Part shown: piece by piece, positions 26,801 to 36,869 of the stretch
How positions within the stretch are numbered: position 1 is the first letter of the stretch
Layout of the letters: each line of letters begins with the position of its first letter
Assembly: GCA_037447655.1 (NCBI GenBank)
Contig: JBBHKE010001841.1
Location: 62,001-126,000, forward strand
Source: Zygnema cylindricum
Lineage: Eukaryota; Streptophyta; Zygnematophyceae; Zygnematales; Zygnemataceae
DNA length: 64,000 bases
Direction of reading: 5' to 3'
Program-made: the position numbers and the translations under genes
The notes under the pieces: model-generated
Database searches by the model: none
The model's input: the letters and a program-made list of their open reading frames with translations, nothing else
Told to the model about the DNA's origin: nothing

Positions 26801-29780
26801 CCCTTAAACCCTCGTTGTTCCAACATTGCACCTAGCAGTATACTATAACATAGAAATGCTGTGTTTTACAAATAAGTCATAAGAAAAAAAGCTAACAGCT
26901 GCAAGAAGACATTCATGAAAAAGCCTCCAAGACACTAGACCTTCTAAATTTTCAAAATTGTTGTATGGTAGAGTTACTGTACTCAAACAATCTGTCATTA
27001 AAAAAAAAAGCTAGACTGCTGCAGAAGACATGTAAAGGAAAAGCCTCGACAGTTTACTATACTCTAGAGATACTGTAGTTAAAAAGTAAGCAATAAAAAA
27101 AGAAGCAAACTGTTTCAAAAGAGATGCAAAGGAAACCTCCAATACCTTAAAATGGATGCTCTTTTGAGCTCAAGAAGATAGCTCTGTGCAGGGTTGATGT
27201 CCACACCCACAACTAAACCAGCTCCCTGTATGTTACAGTACAAAATACTTTTGATTATTTTTCCAGCAACTGAAGCAGTAAAATGCACATTTTGATTAGT
27301 TTTTCCAGCAACAACAGATTTGAAATGCACACTACTTCGATTATTTTATTCAACAACAAATTTTGAAATGTTTAATCCCATTCAAAATGCATGACTGATT
27401 GATAGAAACAACATTGAAGACTGTCAAGTTGTGAGACTTGCGGGGAGGATATGATCACAAAACAAAAGCGAAAACGAGAAAGAGCCCAAAGTGATGAATG
27501 AAACCTCAGAACATATACCGTGGAACTAATGGAAGGGAGAACTTGCACACCTGTAAAACAAGGTCAAGAGCGTTACAGCCCCCAGATGTAAGAGTAAGGA
27601 TTGTGTCTTTGGAATTGACATCCAGGACCTTGTCATCTTCACGAGGATCCTCCCATGAGAGTGAATATAAAAATGTTGGCGGGAACCCGGGTGGCCTCTT
27701 GTAGTCGAATTCATCAGATGCGATAGAGGGGAAGCGCAATGTATTTGTTTCTGAAAAATTGTGAAAGAAGAGAAATGTATAAGTCACAGCAGTAAGTTAT
27801 ATAAGCACAGTCATAAAGACTGACAGCAAAACATTGCAAGTGGATATTTACAGGAGTGAAGAAACTACTTCACCAGCATATGTGTCACAATGGCAAGATG
27901 AATGCTTTGCACCGTCTTACTTGTACTTCCTGGATGCCTGCCAATCCAGAGGTAAAATGGCGCTCGTAGGCGTGGTACATATGGAATTTTTCCCCGTCCA
28001 TTGTACTCATACACTGCACACAAACTTCAAGCTATTACCAAAGCAGCAAGTTTCAAGCTGAAGAAGTACAAGTGCTACGGAAACAGAGACTTAAGGAACT
28101 TCAGTAGGAATCTGCTCAATGCCATATAAGAAAATCCTCTTTACTGACTGCCATTGCCAAAAGAAAGACCATTATACCTATATGTAATAAATATACACAC
28201 ACACAAACATATATCAATACAGTATTGGTGTCACTTGACTAATCCTGCAACCGTAAAAAGACAAGTTATTAACAATAATATTTTAGGAATATCTATAAGC
28301 TTCCTTACCAGGTTCCAGCTTGTGCTCTAAATACTGGCGTCTCTCCGGGCCGAGATCAATGCCATCCAAGTCAAAAACAGATCTCCAAAACCATCTTTGA
28401 GAATAAGTTTGCTGCCTATTGGGGAGATCATATTTTGAAGATGTGAAAAAGTCAGCAACTCCAAGAATTCCATCCTCGTCTAAATATGAGATAGCAGTAT
28501 CAACTGCATCCATGAATGGTGGAATCACTGCCAAAAAGCAAAAACAGAATGCGGATCCATGTGAGAATGGCAACTCAAGTCCTGTACACTTTTTGACATT
28601 TCTGTGCATCTCTAGTGCTAGATCTATATCAACTTAGTACATCATGTATCGCTATTATAGTTGATAAATTTTTGCCACTTAAATCAGCTTTTATCCGTGC
28701 ACACTCGTCCAATTGTCATTTGGCGACCGCCAATCGAGAGATAATAATCTTACCATTCCATCATAGTCTTCACATTAACAATCTGACGAGTGTGCAAGGA
28801 GAAAAATGAGTCAGTCAAAAAAAAATTAACGCTAATAGCGATACACAGTATAGCTTACATTGCTAACTGCTTTAGTTAATATATTTTTATGAGCACTTCA
28901 ACAACTGCAAAAAGGAATATGTCCAGGCCCCTATCTCCAGCAAACAGGCTTTTCTTTGAACCACACTAGTCAGATCAGATCCAAAACTCGTCATTCCAGG
29001 TCATCCCACATACTTTCATGTCCTGCATTTCCATCCGCCTATAACTTTATAATAACTTTCCAATAACTCTCAAAAGACTAGGAGACAAGATTCCGAGTTC
29101 AAAAACAAAAACAAAAGAAAAGTAAGTGTTTGAAAGTTACTTACTTGACAAAGAATAAGAGAAAGTTACCAATGTTGCCATTTCCTTCGGCTTAAATGTG
29201 CATGCATCTCCTTCCACAATTATCACATTCTTCCATCCACGAGCTTCAACCTTCTTTCGAGCGACTTGACAAAGTGATGGAGTGATGTCAACAACATAAA
29301 TCTTGTCGAAGGCGCTTAGATCAATGTATTCTGACATCATATCAACATTTTCAGCTGTTCCTCCTCCTACATCCACCCAGACTAAACCCGTGGATCCACG
29401 AAGACGAGCCGCACAAGCTGCCACCATCGGTCTGCGTCCATGAAGGAAGTCTTTACGAAACCTGTCATCTGCAAATAGCATTTCCGATTCCACAGCAACG
29501 ACGACCAGTGCGGGTGCAGATCAGCCGGGATCAGTATATATAGATATATATATATATATATATGTAAACCTTCACATTAGAGGTAATGCACCTTAAGAAA
29601 AAAAGGCTTACAGCAGCAATGAAAATATATTCCATTCGACTTACAAGCATGTGCCTGAGGAGAATAAAAGGACTCCAAACGCTCTTTGTGAGAGCCGCCT
29701 TTGATCTTCTTGAACCAGATTGATGAAAGACATTGCATGTCCTGCGCTAACCCCCGTAGCGCATCGATGCCTAGCACCAT
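20847..29780 (-). CDS. BTA1: Betaine lipid (DGTS) synthase, fused BtaB-BtaA type
   Basis: Sixteen exons join in phase (about 702 residues). They start at 29780, 29468, 28527, 28013, 27750, 27225, 26727, 26182, 25510, 23882, 23417, 23119, 22586, 21882, 21585 and 21094. They end at 29645, 29145, 28309, 27921, 27551, 27146, 26614, 26139, 25396, 23733, 23364, 23029, 22506, 21802, 21507 and 20847. The N-terminal third is an AdoMet methyltransferase (BtaB-like): FYSPQAHAYD, motif I VWVDVGGGT at about 75-83, then TFSYSLSMIPPF. The rest is BtaA-like: GVDINPAQ near 331, DNYFYR near 510, LMDHVDW near 570, PGGRVIWRSA. In Chlamydomonas BTA1 the fused enzyme adds the homoserine moiety to diacylglycerol and methylates it to DGTS. 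The order matches that protein. No targeting signal is obvious. Confidence 0.92.
24297..24468. repeat. Copy of the dispersed AT-rich repeat in BTA1 intron 9
   Basis: Contains GGGCCACTTAACTAACTAGT, GTTATTAACACTAATTTATG and CACTCGAAATAGAGTGATGT, ending near GCGAAACGCAGTG. It is one of the better-preserved members of the family. Confidence 0.55.
25690..25925. repeat. Two-copy tandem repeat in BTA1 intron 8
   Basis: TTTATCCCTGTTTGTTGCAA at about 25693 and TTTATCCCTGTTCGTCGCAA at about 25845 begin two related units roughly 152 bases apart. The similarity continues for some 75 bases (GATTTCGACAGGATA versus GATTTTGACAGAATA). Confidence 0.7.
26890..27146 (-). repeat. Donor-proximal tandem repeat in BTA1 intron 6
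   Basis: The intron start after exon 6 (plus-strand GATGCAAAGGAAACCTCCAA) is repeated as GACATGTAAAGGAAAAGCCT near 27025 and GACATTCATGAAAAAGCCTC near 26908. Each is preceded by an AAAAAAAGC...CTGC block. The spacing is about 100-117 bases. Confidence 0.6.
27236..27360. repeat. Three-copy ~45-bp repeat in BTA1 intron 5
   Basis: TTTTGATTATTTTTCCAGCA, TTTTGATTAGTTTTTCCAGC and TTCGATTATTTTATTCAACA begin three units, each followed by a GAAATGCACA-like block. They lie just upstream of the exon 6 acceptor. Confidence 0.65.
28636..28854. mobile_element. Degenerate palindromic MITE in BTA1 intron 2
   Basis: Ends GTATCGCTATTAT and GCTAATAGCGATACACAGTA are inverted. The inner arms (TTTTATCCGTGCACACTCGT and ACGAGTGTGCAAGGAGAAAA) also pair, so the whole unit is a long imperfect hairpin. 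It belongs to the family best seen at 31434-31910. Confidence 0.65.
29535..29563. repeat. TA microsatellite in BTA1 intron 1
   Basis: ATATAGATATATATATATAT run between exons 1 and 2. Confidence 0.9.
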
Positions 29781-31430
29781 GGCTGCGTATGGTGCTTAGG
29801 ACACCGATCCTTGGAAAAAGAAGTTAAAAACTCCTTTTTGACTCCAATCCAGCTCAGAGAAGCCCTGAAAATGACTGCCGCCAAAGCAAAATTTTAAATA
29901 TGAACACGACACACTCCCAGTGAGACTGCAACAGTATCCACTAAAAAATGAGATTTGGGCCGCAGCCGCTGCTGTATTAAAAAATAAAATGGTTTCTTTT
30001 CTAAAAGTGCGATTACTACACTCATTAAAGTTTAGTGCGCACGAAACGAAACGTCGAGTATAGTGCAGAGTGCGCATGGAACGAATTCTATGTCAGGTTG
30101 TTCTGTTAATATGTTTCATTGCCATCCCGGCAGGGAGGAAGGGTTTAGGAGGGTTCTATAACTTCCAAATGCTAAAAATACACGCTGTTTCTGAACTTTG
30201 CATCTGGATCGTAGGATGTATCTAGCTCAACGCTTCACATCCTACAGTTTAAACCCTTTTCCATTGAAAACGTCCCGAAATTCCACTGGTGGACAGTGTT
30301 CGGTTCAAAACTGGTAGCCGCAAAATAATAAAACGTTGAATGCTGTTTTGAGCGGTTTAACCCCCAATTTAAACCTTTTCAGAAGGTTGAACTGATTTTT
30401 TTTCTTTTTTTGGTGTATCCGACTGTTGAGCGAGGTCAGCACACTTTTTTCTCAGAAAGTACATGTAGTTATTCGCTTTCAAACATACATACTCGTACGG
30501 ATATTTTTTAATTTAAAGCTACAGTACAGGTCTTTCTGTACTTTCTCGTTCATTTTGGACACCGTTTTAACTGGTGTAAAAACTGCGTTTCAACGATCAG
30601 CGTTCAAAGGGTAAAACTGCTGTTCTCTGCGCAGGCCATTTTAATGATTTTATGGCTCATCAGTTGTTTCTGTAGCCTTCATTTGCGCCGCACGGTGGAT
30701 GCACTATAACCTGTAAAGTGCGCACTTTTTCAAAAGGGCGCACACAAAAAGTTTTTTTGCGGTCGCACTGCTGTATCAAGATAGGAATAGACAACAAGGA
30801 ATCAATTTATTCATCAGAGTCCATGCAACGTGGCTAGCTATATTGAAATTTTTTGACAGAGACCAATAGTCATGGTCCTTCGCAGGTGTGGCTTCCTTGC
30901 TGGCATTATGCTGCTTGCTGATTGGTAATGGTGACGGATTCCAGTTGTCGTCTAAACTGAAAATACCAAACCAAGTTTTGTCGTGACATTAGTCGTATCG
31001 CCTCCTTTATAGTACCGTAATTGCATAGTCGTATGACAGATTTGCACGTGGGGAAAGGGAAGGGGCAGGAGGAATCTTAAAAGAATCATTTTTGCTTACG
31101 TGGTGGAGATATGATAACTACCTTAGATCCAGGAACTGAGAGGTGGCAGCATGAGAACGGTCTGCCCAGTATATGTAGTTGAGTCTTCCAGCCAACCGGG
31201 ACCACAAGGGACGAAGGGGAGTCCACATGGACTCCCACGCACGAAGCTGTATATAGTGAATCCACAGCAAAAGGTTCCACTGAAATCTGATTGGTCCAGT
31301 CAAGAAGAAGAATTGTTCAAAAGCGGGGTTTGGGATTTTGATGACGTCGTGCGTACGGAAAATTGTGTCCTATGAAGCTGGACCTGGGACAGATCGGATG
31401 TCAAGACCGTATCGAACAGGAAGTACGATT
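29781..31430. other. Upstream region of BTA1, no gene seen
   Basis: The BTA1 promoter should be at the left end. It contains GTGCGATTACTACACTC and TAGTGCGCACGAAACGAAAC around 30005-30055, resembling motifs in front of both RPL10 copies. The rest has no exon I can support. Confidence 0.4.
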
Positions 31431-31433
31431 TAC

Positions 31434-31910
31434 CTGCTGTACAGTACACCGTGAATCGCTATTAGGGTTAAATGTTTTTTTCGTCTCTGAAAACAAATTT
31501 TCTCCGTACACACATGTCCGATTTTGGATCTGACGGTTGCGATTGAATGGTAAGATTCTCAGCCTCCGATTGGCAGTCTCAAATTGAAAATTGCACAAGT
31601 GTGTACGGAGAAAAGATGTTTTTAAGTGGCGAAAAAATTACTAACAATAATAGCGATTCACGGTGTGGTGTACTATACAGTACACCATGGATCGCTATTA
31701 CTGTGGTGTTCATTTTTTTTTGCCACTTAAAGCATCTTTTTTCGATACACGCTTGTCCGATTGTGGATCGGACGGTTTCGATTGAAAGTTAAGATTCTTA
31801 GCTTCCTATTGGTGGTCCAAACTGAAAATCGTACAAGTGTGCACGGAGAAAAGATGTTTTAAGTGGCGAAAAATTTATTTACACTAATAGCGATACACGG
31901 TGCACTGTAC
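31434..31910. mobile_element. Two adjacent palindromic MITEs with shared TIR sequence
   Basis: Unit 1 (31434-31680) and unit 2 (31672-31910) abut at ACTATACAGTACACC. Each starts TACACCRTGRATCGCTATTA and ends with the inverse (TAGCGATTCACGGTGT / TAGCGATACACGGTGC). Inside, both arms carry CTCCGTACACACATGTCCGA or its inverse, and a CCACTTAAA / TTTAAGTGGC pair. TA at the ends fits a Tc1/mariner-type (Stowaway-like) target duplication. No transposase is present, so the elements would be non-autonomous. Confidence 0.8.
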
Positions 31911-32013
31911 CTTGAAGAAGAATCCCTCACGTGATCGTATCCAACGCGATGCATCGATGACCGTGGAATGACCATTGGCCCATCACTTTTAGAGTTGATA
32001 ATAGGATTTACAC

Positions 32014-32234
32014 TACACCGCCAATCGCTATTAGCGTACAGGTTTCTTTAGCGCATAGGAATAATTACAGTGATTTACGCTAATTAAGAATTTGAAAATT
32101 TTGAAAGAAATCGTTTACTCCAATTAAGAATTAGGGTGTTTTCTAAATAGTATGGATAATTCTATTTGAGAATTTGAGAAAAAAAAAGCGGGACCGAATT
32201 AGCGTTCAATACGCTAATAGCGATTGGCGGTGTA
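32014..32234. mobile_element. 221-bp MITE with perfect 25-bp terminal inverted repeats
   Basis: The left end ACACCGCCAATCGCTATTAG is repeated exactly in inverse at the right end, and the match is 25 bases when the flanking TA is counted. Both sides carry TA, as expected for a Tc1/mariner-like insertion. The interior is AT-rich with AATTAAGAATT repeats. The terminal GCCAATCGCTATTAGCG is a variant of the end of the hairpin family next to it. Confidence 0.8.
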
Positions 32235-32569
32235 ATTCAAAAATATTAAAACAAAAAAAAAAGTACGATACTATTGAAATAGCAATGACACGTCAGCATG
32301 TAGGCTGGCAGTTGACTCGTCAACCGAACCACAAATTTCAAATCTATCTGCAGTGCAGTTGCCAATACTGAATACGACAAGATAGATAGGTCACCTTTCC
32401 AGTTTACCATTTGCTCCATTATTTTTCCCGCCATTTTATCCCGCCAAATTTTAACCGCCAATTTGTTCTCCCGGATCTCAAAGCAGTGCTGTTGATGGGA
32501 AAGAGGATTGACATTATCTTTGAAATGAAAACATTTATTCATCTTTTTCCATTTACATATTTTGCTTTT

Positions 32570-33880
32570 TTTTCTCTCTCTCTCTCTCTCTGTTCATCTC
32601 CTTTCACTCTGCCTCTCCTCCCTTTTACATTTTATTTGATTACTCCTATGAGCTCCCTCCCTCCTTCTCCATCTCCATGTCCTTCTCTATATTCGTCTCC
32701 CTATCCGCCTTCCTCCCTCTCCCTATCCGCCTCTATCTCCCGTTCTCTACTCCCTCTCCCTCTCCCTCTCCCTATCCGCCTCTATCTCCCGTTCTCTACT
32801 CCCTCTCCCTCTCCCTCTCCCTCTCCCTCTCCCTCTCCCTCTCCCTTTTATTGTAAGAGAGTGTGAGAGGGAGCTGTTTCTGCCCTTTCTTTCCCTGACC
32901 CTGTCTTTCTCCCTCTCCCTACACCTCTCCCTCTCCCTCCTTTTTCTCTCCATATCCCTTTTCCTTAGAAGAGGATATGGGAGGGAGCTACTCTCTGCCC
33001 TTGTCCCTCTATCCCCTTCCCTGGCTATCCCTCTCCCTCACTCTCTCCCTCTCCATATCCCTCTCCCTCTCCATATCCCTCTCCCTCTTTGTTTTCCTCT
33101 CTCCTTCTCTCCCTTTTGCTTGTAGGAAAGGAGTGTGGGAGTTTCCCTATGCCTCTGTCCTCGAGTGTCCCCCTTCCTCTCTCCCTCTACCCCTCTCACT
33201 TTTTCTCCCTCCTTCCCTCTTCCTTTTTATCGTAAGAGAATGTGGGAGGGAGCTGATTTTGCCCCTGTCCCTATCTCCTACCCTCTCCCTCCTCTCCCTT
33301 TCCCTCATTCTCTCCTTCTCTCATTCCCCCTCCCACTATCTCTTTCTCTACCTTTACCCCTTATCCAATTCATCTGTCCCTCTCCCTATGTCCCTGCCCC
33401 TATCCTTTACCCTTGCCCTCTCCCCCTCCCTCTCCCTCTCCCCCTCCCTCTCCCTCTCCCTCTCCCTCTCTCCCTTTTTATTGTAAAAAAGTTTGAGAGG
33501 TAGTTGTTTTTTTCCCTATCCCCATCCTTTGACCCTCTACCCCATCCTCTCCCTCTCCCTCATCCTTTCCCTCTTTCTCTCCTTACCCTCTTCCTCTATC
33601 CCTCTCCTTATGCCCTTGCCCCTGTCCCTCACCATCGTTCTCTCTGTTTTCCCTGCACCCTCACTCTCCCTCTCACTCTCTGTCTCCCTATTCCTCTCCC
33701 TCATTCTCTCTTTGCCCCCCTCCTCTCCCTCTTGCTTTCCCGCTTCCCCTCTCCCTCCCTCTCCCTCGGTCTTCTTATTGTAAGAGAGTGTGACAGGGAG
33801 CTGCTTTTGCCCCTGTCCCTATCCCTGACCTTCTCCCCTATCCTCTCCCTCCCCCCCCCCCCCCCCCCCCCCCCCTTACA
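32570..33880. repeat. CT-rich satellite with periodic non-CT inserts, ending in poly-C
   Basis: About 1.3 kb of CCCTCT/CCCTAT units on the plus strand. Six related inserts interrupt it near 32848, 32966, 33119, 33230, 33478 and 33776. Each is a variant of TATTGTAAGAGAGTGTGAGA then GGGAGCTG and TTTTGCCCCTGTCCCTA. The tract ends in a run of more than 25 C (about 33847-33875). Open Pro/Ser/Leu-rich frames here are compositional. Confidence 0.9.
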
Positions 33881-34239
33881 TATTGATCAATTTTAAAAGT
33901 TACAAATTAAAGTTGCAAAAATGGCTCAAGACCATCGGACAATAAACACTAACTTCTGTAGCAGCTTAAGCAGGAAAGCTTTCTAATTCTATTAAGGCTG
34001 TTGCCCATGAAAATCTGCTTATTGACTCCCTAGCAGTAGAAAATCAAATAGCGGCCCTCAATTTACAATTTTGACTCAACAACTATCTTCCTTCTTTCAT
34101 TCCTTCCTTCCTAGTTATCACTCTAGGGCCTCTGTCTTACATTTACAAGCCTACACTTCTGTAATCTCAACTAGTCTCTACGATCATAAATCGAAGAAGG
34201 GTATAAACATCTGCAAGACTAAAAAAATATCTATTCTAT

Positions 34240-34490
34240 ACAAATTTCCAATGATTGCCCGGTTTTCGAAAGGAACTGTTTTCAGAATACCTATCTCTCA
34301 AAATTTCAACCATCAACGAATCTTAGCATCATGGTTTATTGGAAAACCAATCTATACAGATAAATGTTGCCTGGAAAACTAGCTCAAGGGTCTTCAGAAG
34401 ACCTGCCCAAAAAAAAGGAAAAAGAAATGTTACAGGAAGCTCGAAAATTAAAAATTCCCTTTGGGTACCAAAATCCGAGTGTTACGCCAA
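34240..34490 (+). pseudogene. Decayed LINE ORF1-like (DUF4283) fragment
   Basis: One frame reads FRIPISQNFNHQRILASWFI, then GKPIYTDKCCLE and a stop. A shift of frame at about 34375 continues KLAQGSSEDLPKKKEKEM and KLKIPFGYQNP. The LAS-x-I-GKP-[IL]-Y-[TA]-D-[KR] block is characteristic of the DUF4283 domain of plant LINE ORF1 proteins. The frameshift and lack of any reverse transcriptase show a broken remnant. The assignment rests on one motif and is tentative. Confidence 0.4.
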
Positions 34491-34798
34491 AAAAAAAATG
34501 GAATCAGAGCAATCATAAAAAAAACAATTCTCCTGGGTCCAGAAAAAAAAACATGCTAAAAGCAGAAATCATTTTTTCCCTCTCTTATGTACAGCACAGT
34601 ACACCTTTTATAGTCATTTCGGTTCACACCACAAGTTCAGGCGTGGATTTTTTTAACAAAGAACCGCAGTTGAGCTGATAAACACTTATTCAAGAAGTGG
34701 ACAACTCTAAATTACTATTATTTGACAGTAAATGCGTTAATATTAAGATGATCTCACTCCAATACTTATGAAACGGTTTTAGTTCACTGAAATACTAC

Positions 34799-36636
34799 TC
34801 ACTCTGCCTTTCCCGAGGGAGCAACCGAACTTCCTCCGAGCCGCAAAATCAGAGTCCAGCCAAACACCACTTTGGCAAGGATGTCCAATACGCCATAGCA
34901 GGCCACTTCAGCGTCCACACTAATTGTGTTTGAACCCTCTCCAAAGGCCCAGACCACAGGGTACAGCAGCCAGACCAAGATCAGCAGCGACGACAGGCCG
35001 TCGTACAATCCACCTAAACCGTTGGATCAACCAAAACAAAATCAGTACTTTTAAACTTGTTCTATGCAATTGTGTCCCATAATATCAGTATATATTATAC
35101 AGATTCTCCGGATACAATATGAGCATAGTATGTTGACACTACATATAGCGTTCCGTACTATTGCGAACCGTACACATTTGTAAAAGGATACCAGACGAAT
35201 TTAAATCTTGGCGGGAGATTTTGTATAAAGATTGAAGCACATGGCCAGAAACGGAAAAGGGGAGACAAAGCAATTGCATTCAAAAGAACCTAAATACTTT
35301 CCCAGTTTCCCACAAACAGTGAAGGTGTGCTCTGGAAAGAAACATGCATTCTATGTTGCCATTCATTCTCACCCATTGCCCTGCTCCTTGTATACACTTG
35401 GCGACGAATAGAAATGGCAAGGTCCCAGAAGATTAACACCATGAACAAACAACCAAATGAATACCATCCCCATCTGCTCCAGTTGACGGCAAGTGCTCCA
35501 AAAAGACCAGCTAAGATCATGAGAACATCATAGAAGATGATACGAGCCGTGTGCTCGAATGTAGGAATGCCCAAGAGAACAAGATCTAAGAGGAGAAGTG
35601 GCGTGGTAAGGAGCCAATCCACATATCGGGCATAATGAAATTCACGATATGTCGTTCCTTCCACGAGAACCAGTGTGGAACCGCCACCTGTTGCCTGCAC
35701 CAATTTCAAAATTGTAACTTCAGTACCAGTTGCAAAATCTAGCCGCAAACCTCACAAAGAAAGAGATATTTTTCAGATCAACTTAAAGCGACAAGTAGTG
35801 GCAAGTAGACATTTATCACATTGACACTTACGCAGAAGGCATGGAACTAATGTTGGTTAGCACTTAAACAACCAAACATTTTTGTTTAAGGAGCTGGGAT
35901 AAGAGTATGAAGAATATAATCTAGCAATGTTGACTCAGTCGAATCTGGCTCAAATTAAAAATATAAAACATCCTGGCATGTTAGCAAAAGTGAAATCCCT
36001 ATGGTCATCAGCCTAAGATTTTCAAGCAGTGTCTTTCCACCACCTAATAACATTTCAAATTTTGAAAACTTGACAGAAGAGATCAGCAACATGAAACAGT
36101 AACGAAACTTCGAAGGGAGGAACTAACCATGGTGAAGTAGGAGAGTGTAGCGATAGCCATAATTGCATATGTCACATCTGATTGCCAGAAAACAGAAACA
36201 GAACAGGATTTTTATTAAAAAAACTAAACCGTTTCCAGCATTAGGATTCGAAATGCTATAAGAAAAATCAACTCTAAAGCTAAAGGTGGCTAAACTTGGA
36301 CTAGAAGTGACTTACTCCGTCACAAAAAGCCACATTACTACCTAGCATTCACAGAAAGGACTATTTTCTTACATGAAAGCATTTGACAGCATATTTTAAT
36401 TATTTTGGTTTATTACTCTAAATGCATTTCATATCAATCTTTCCACTTTCCACTTTAGCTGTAATTCTTCACAAGACCTTTGCCAAAAACTTACAGTAAT
36501 GGAGCCGCTCATCAAGAGGACTTGAAGTAGGACGACGATAGGAAAGAAAAGCCATTCCTAATGTAGAGGCAAGGAATATTCCAAATACAGTGTAGAGAAC
36601 AGCATAGCCGCCTTTGTCCAAATATTCAAAAGCCAT
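34799..36636 (-). CDS. Microbial (type 1) rhodopsin, probable light-driven proton pump
   Basis: Four exons, 36636-36495, 36177-36128, 35694-35373 and 35013-34799, join in phase to 242 residues, close to bacteriorhodopsin's length. ATG is at MAFEYLDKGG. Helix C reads YARYVDWLLTTPLLLLDLVL. It carries the equivalents of Arg82, Asp85, Thr89 and Asp96 of bacteriorhodopsin (DTD pattern of outward proton pumps). Helix F has WLLYPVVW (Trp182, Tyr185, Pro186, Trp189). The release-group glutamates are present in FGEGSN and DAEVACYG. Helix G has VLDILAKVVFG, with Asp212 and retinal Lys216. There is no long C-terminal extension or channelrhodopsin-type Glu-rich helix B. The family absorbs light through retinal in a membrane; cell location is not shown. 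Confidence 0.93.
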
Positions 36637-36714
36637 TGCTGGAAAGCACGTTAAATAACGCTCTTGCAACTGCTGATCCTCCTGCTAGAAGATGAAACAG
36701 AACTGCTGAACCTC

Positions 36715-36865
36715 TGCCGTATCAGCTGGTCAGTTACTTGAAAGAAAGATGACTCTCTGGCTGTATCAGCTGTCAATTACTTGAAAGGATGATTAGAAGT
36801 TGACTGCAGAAGGTAATAATGTTTGGCAGTATCAGCTGGTCAGTGGCTGGAAATGGAATTGCTGA
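36715..36865 (-). repeat. Repeated leader motif in front of the rhodopsin start
   Basis: Three related blocks lie 80-230 bases upstream of the rhodopsin ATG: GTATCAGCTGGTCAGTTACT at about 36719, GTATCAGCTGTCAATTACTT at 36762 and GTATCAGCTGGTCAGTGGCT at 36827. Two are followed by TGAAAG. They may lie in the 5' UTR or promoter. Confidence 0.6.
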
Positions 36866-36869
36866 AACT

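Noticed and set aside
32411-33896. Long Ser/Pro/Leu-rich open frames
   Set aside because: They are produced by CT repeats that lack stop codons.
34799-36636. Channelrhodopsin or sensory rhodopsin
   Set aside because: The protein has the Asp-Thr-Asp helix C pattern of pumps and is short, without the long C-terminal region or channel glutamates.
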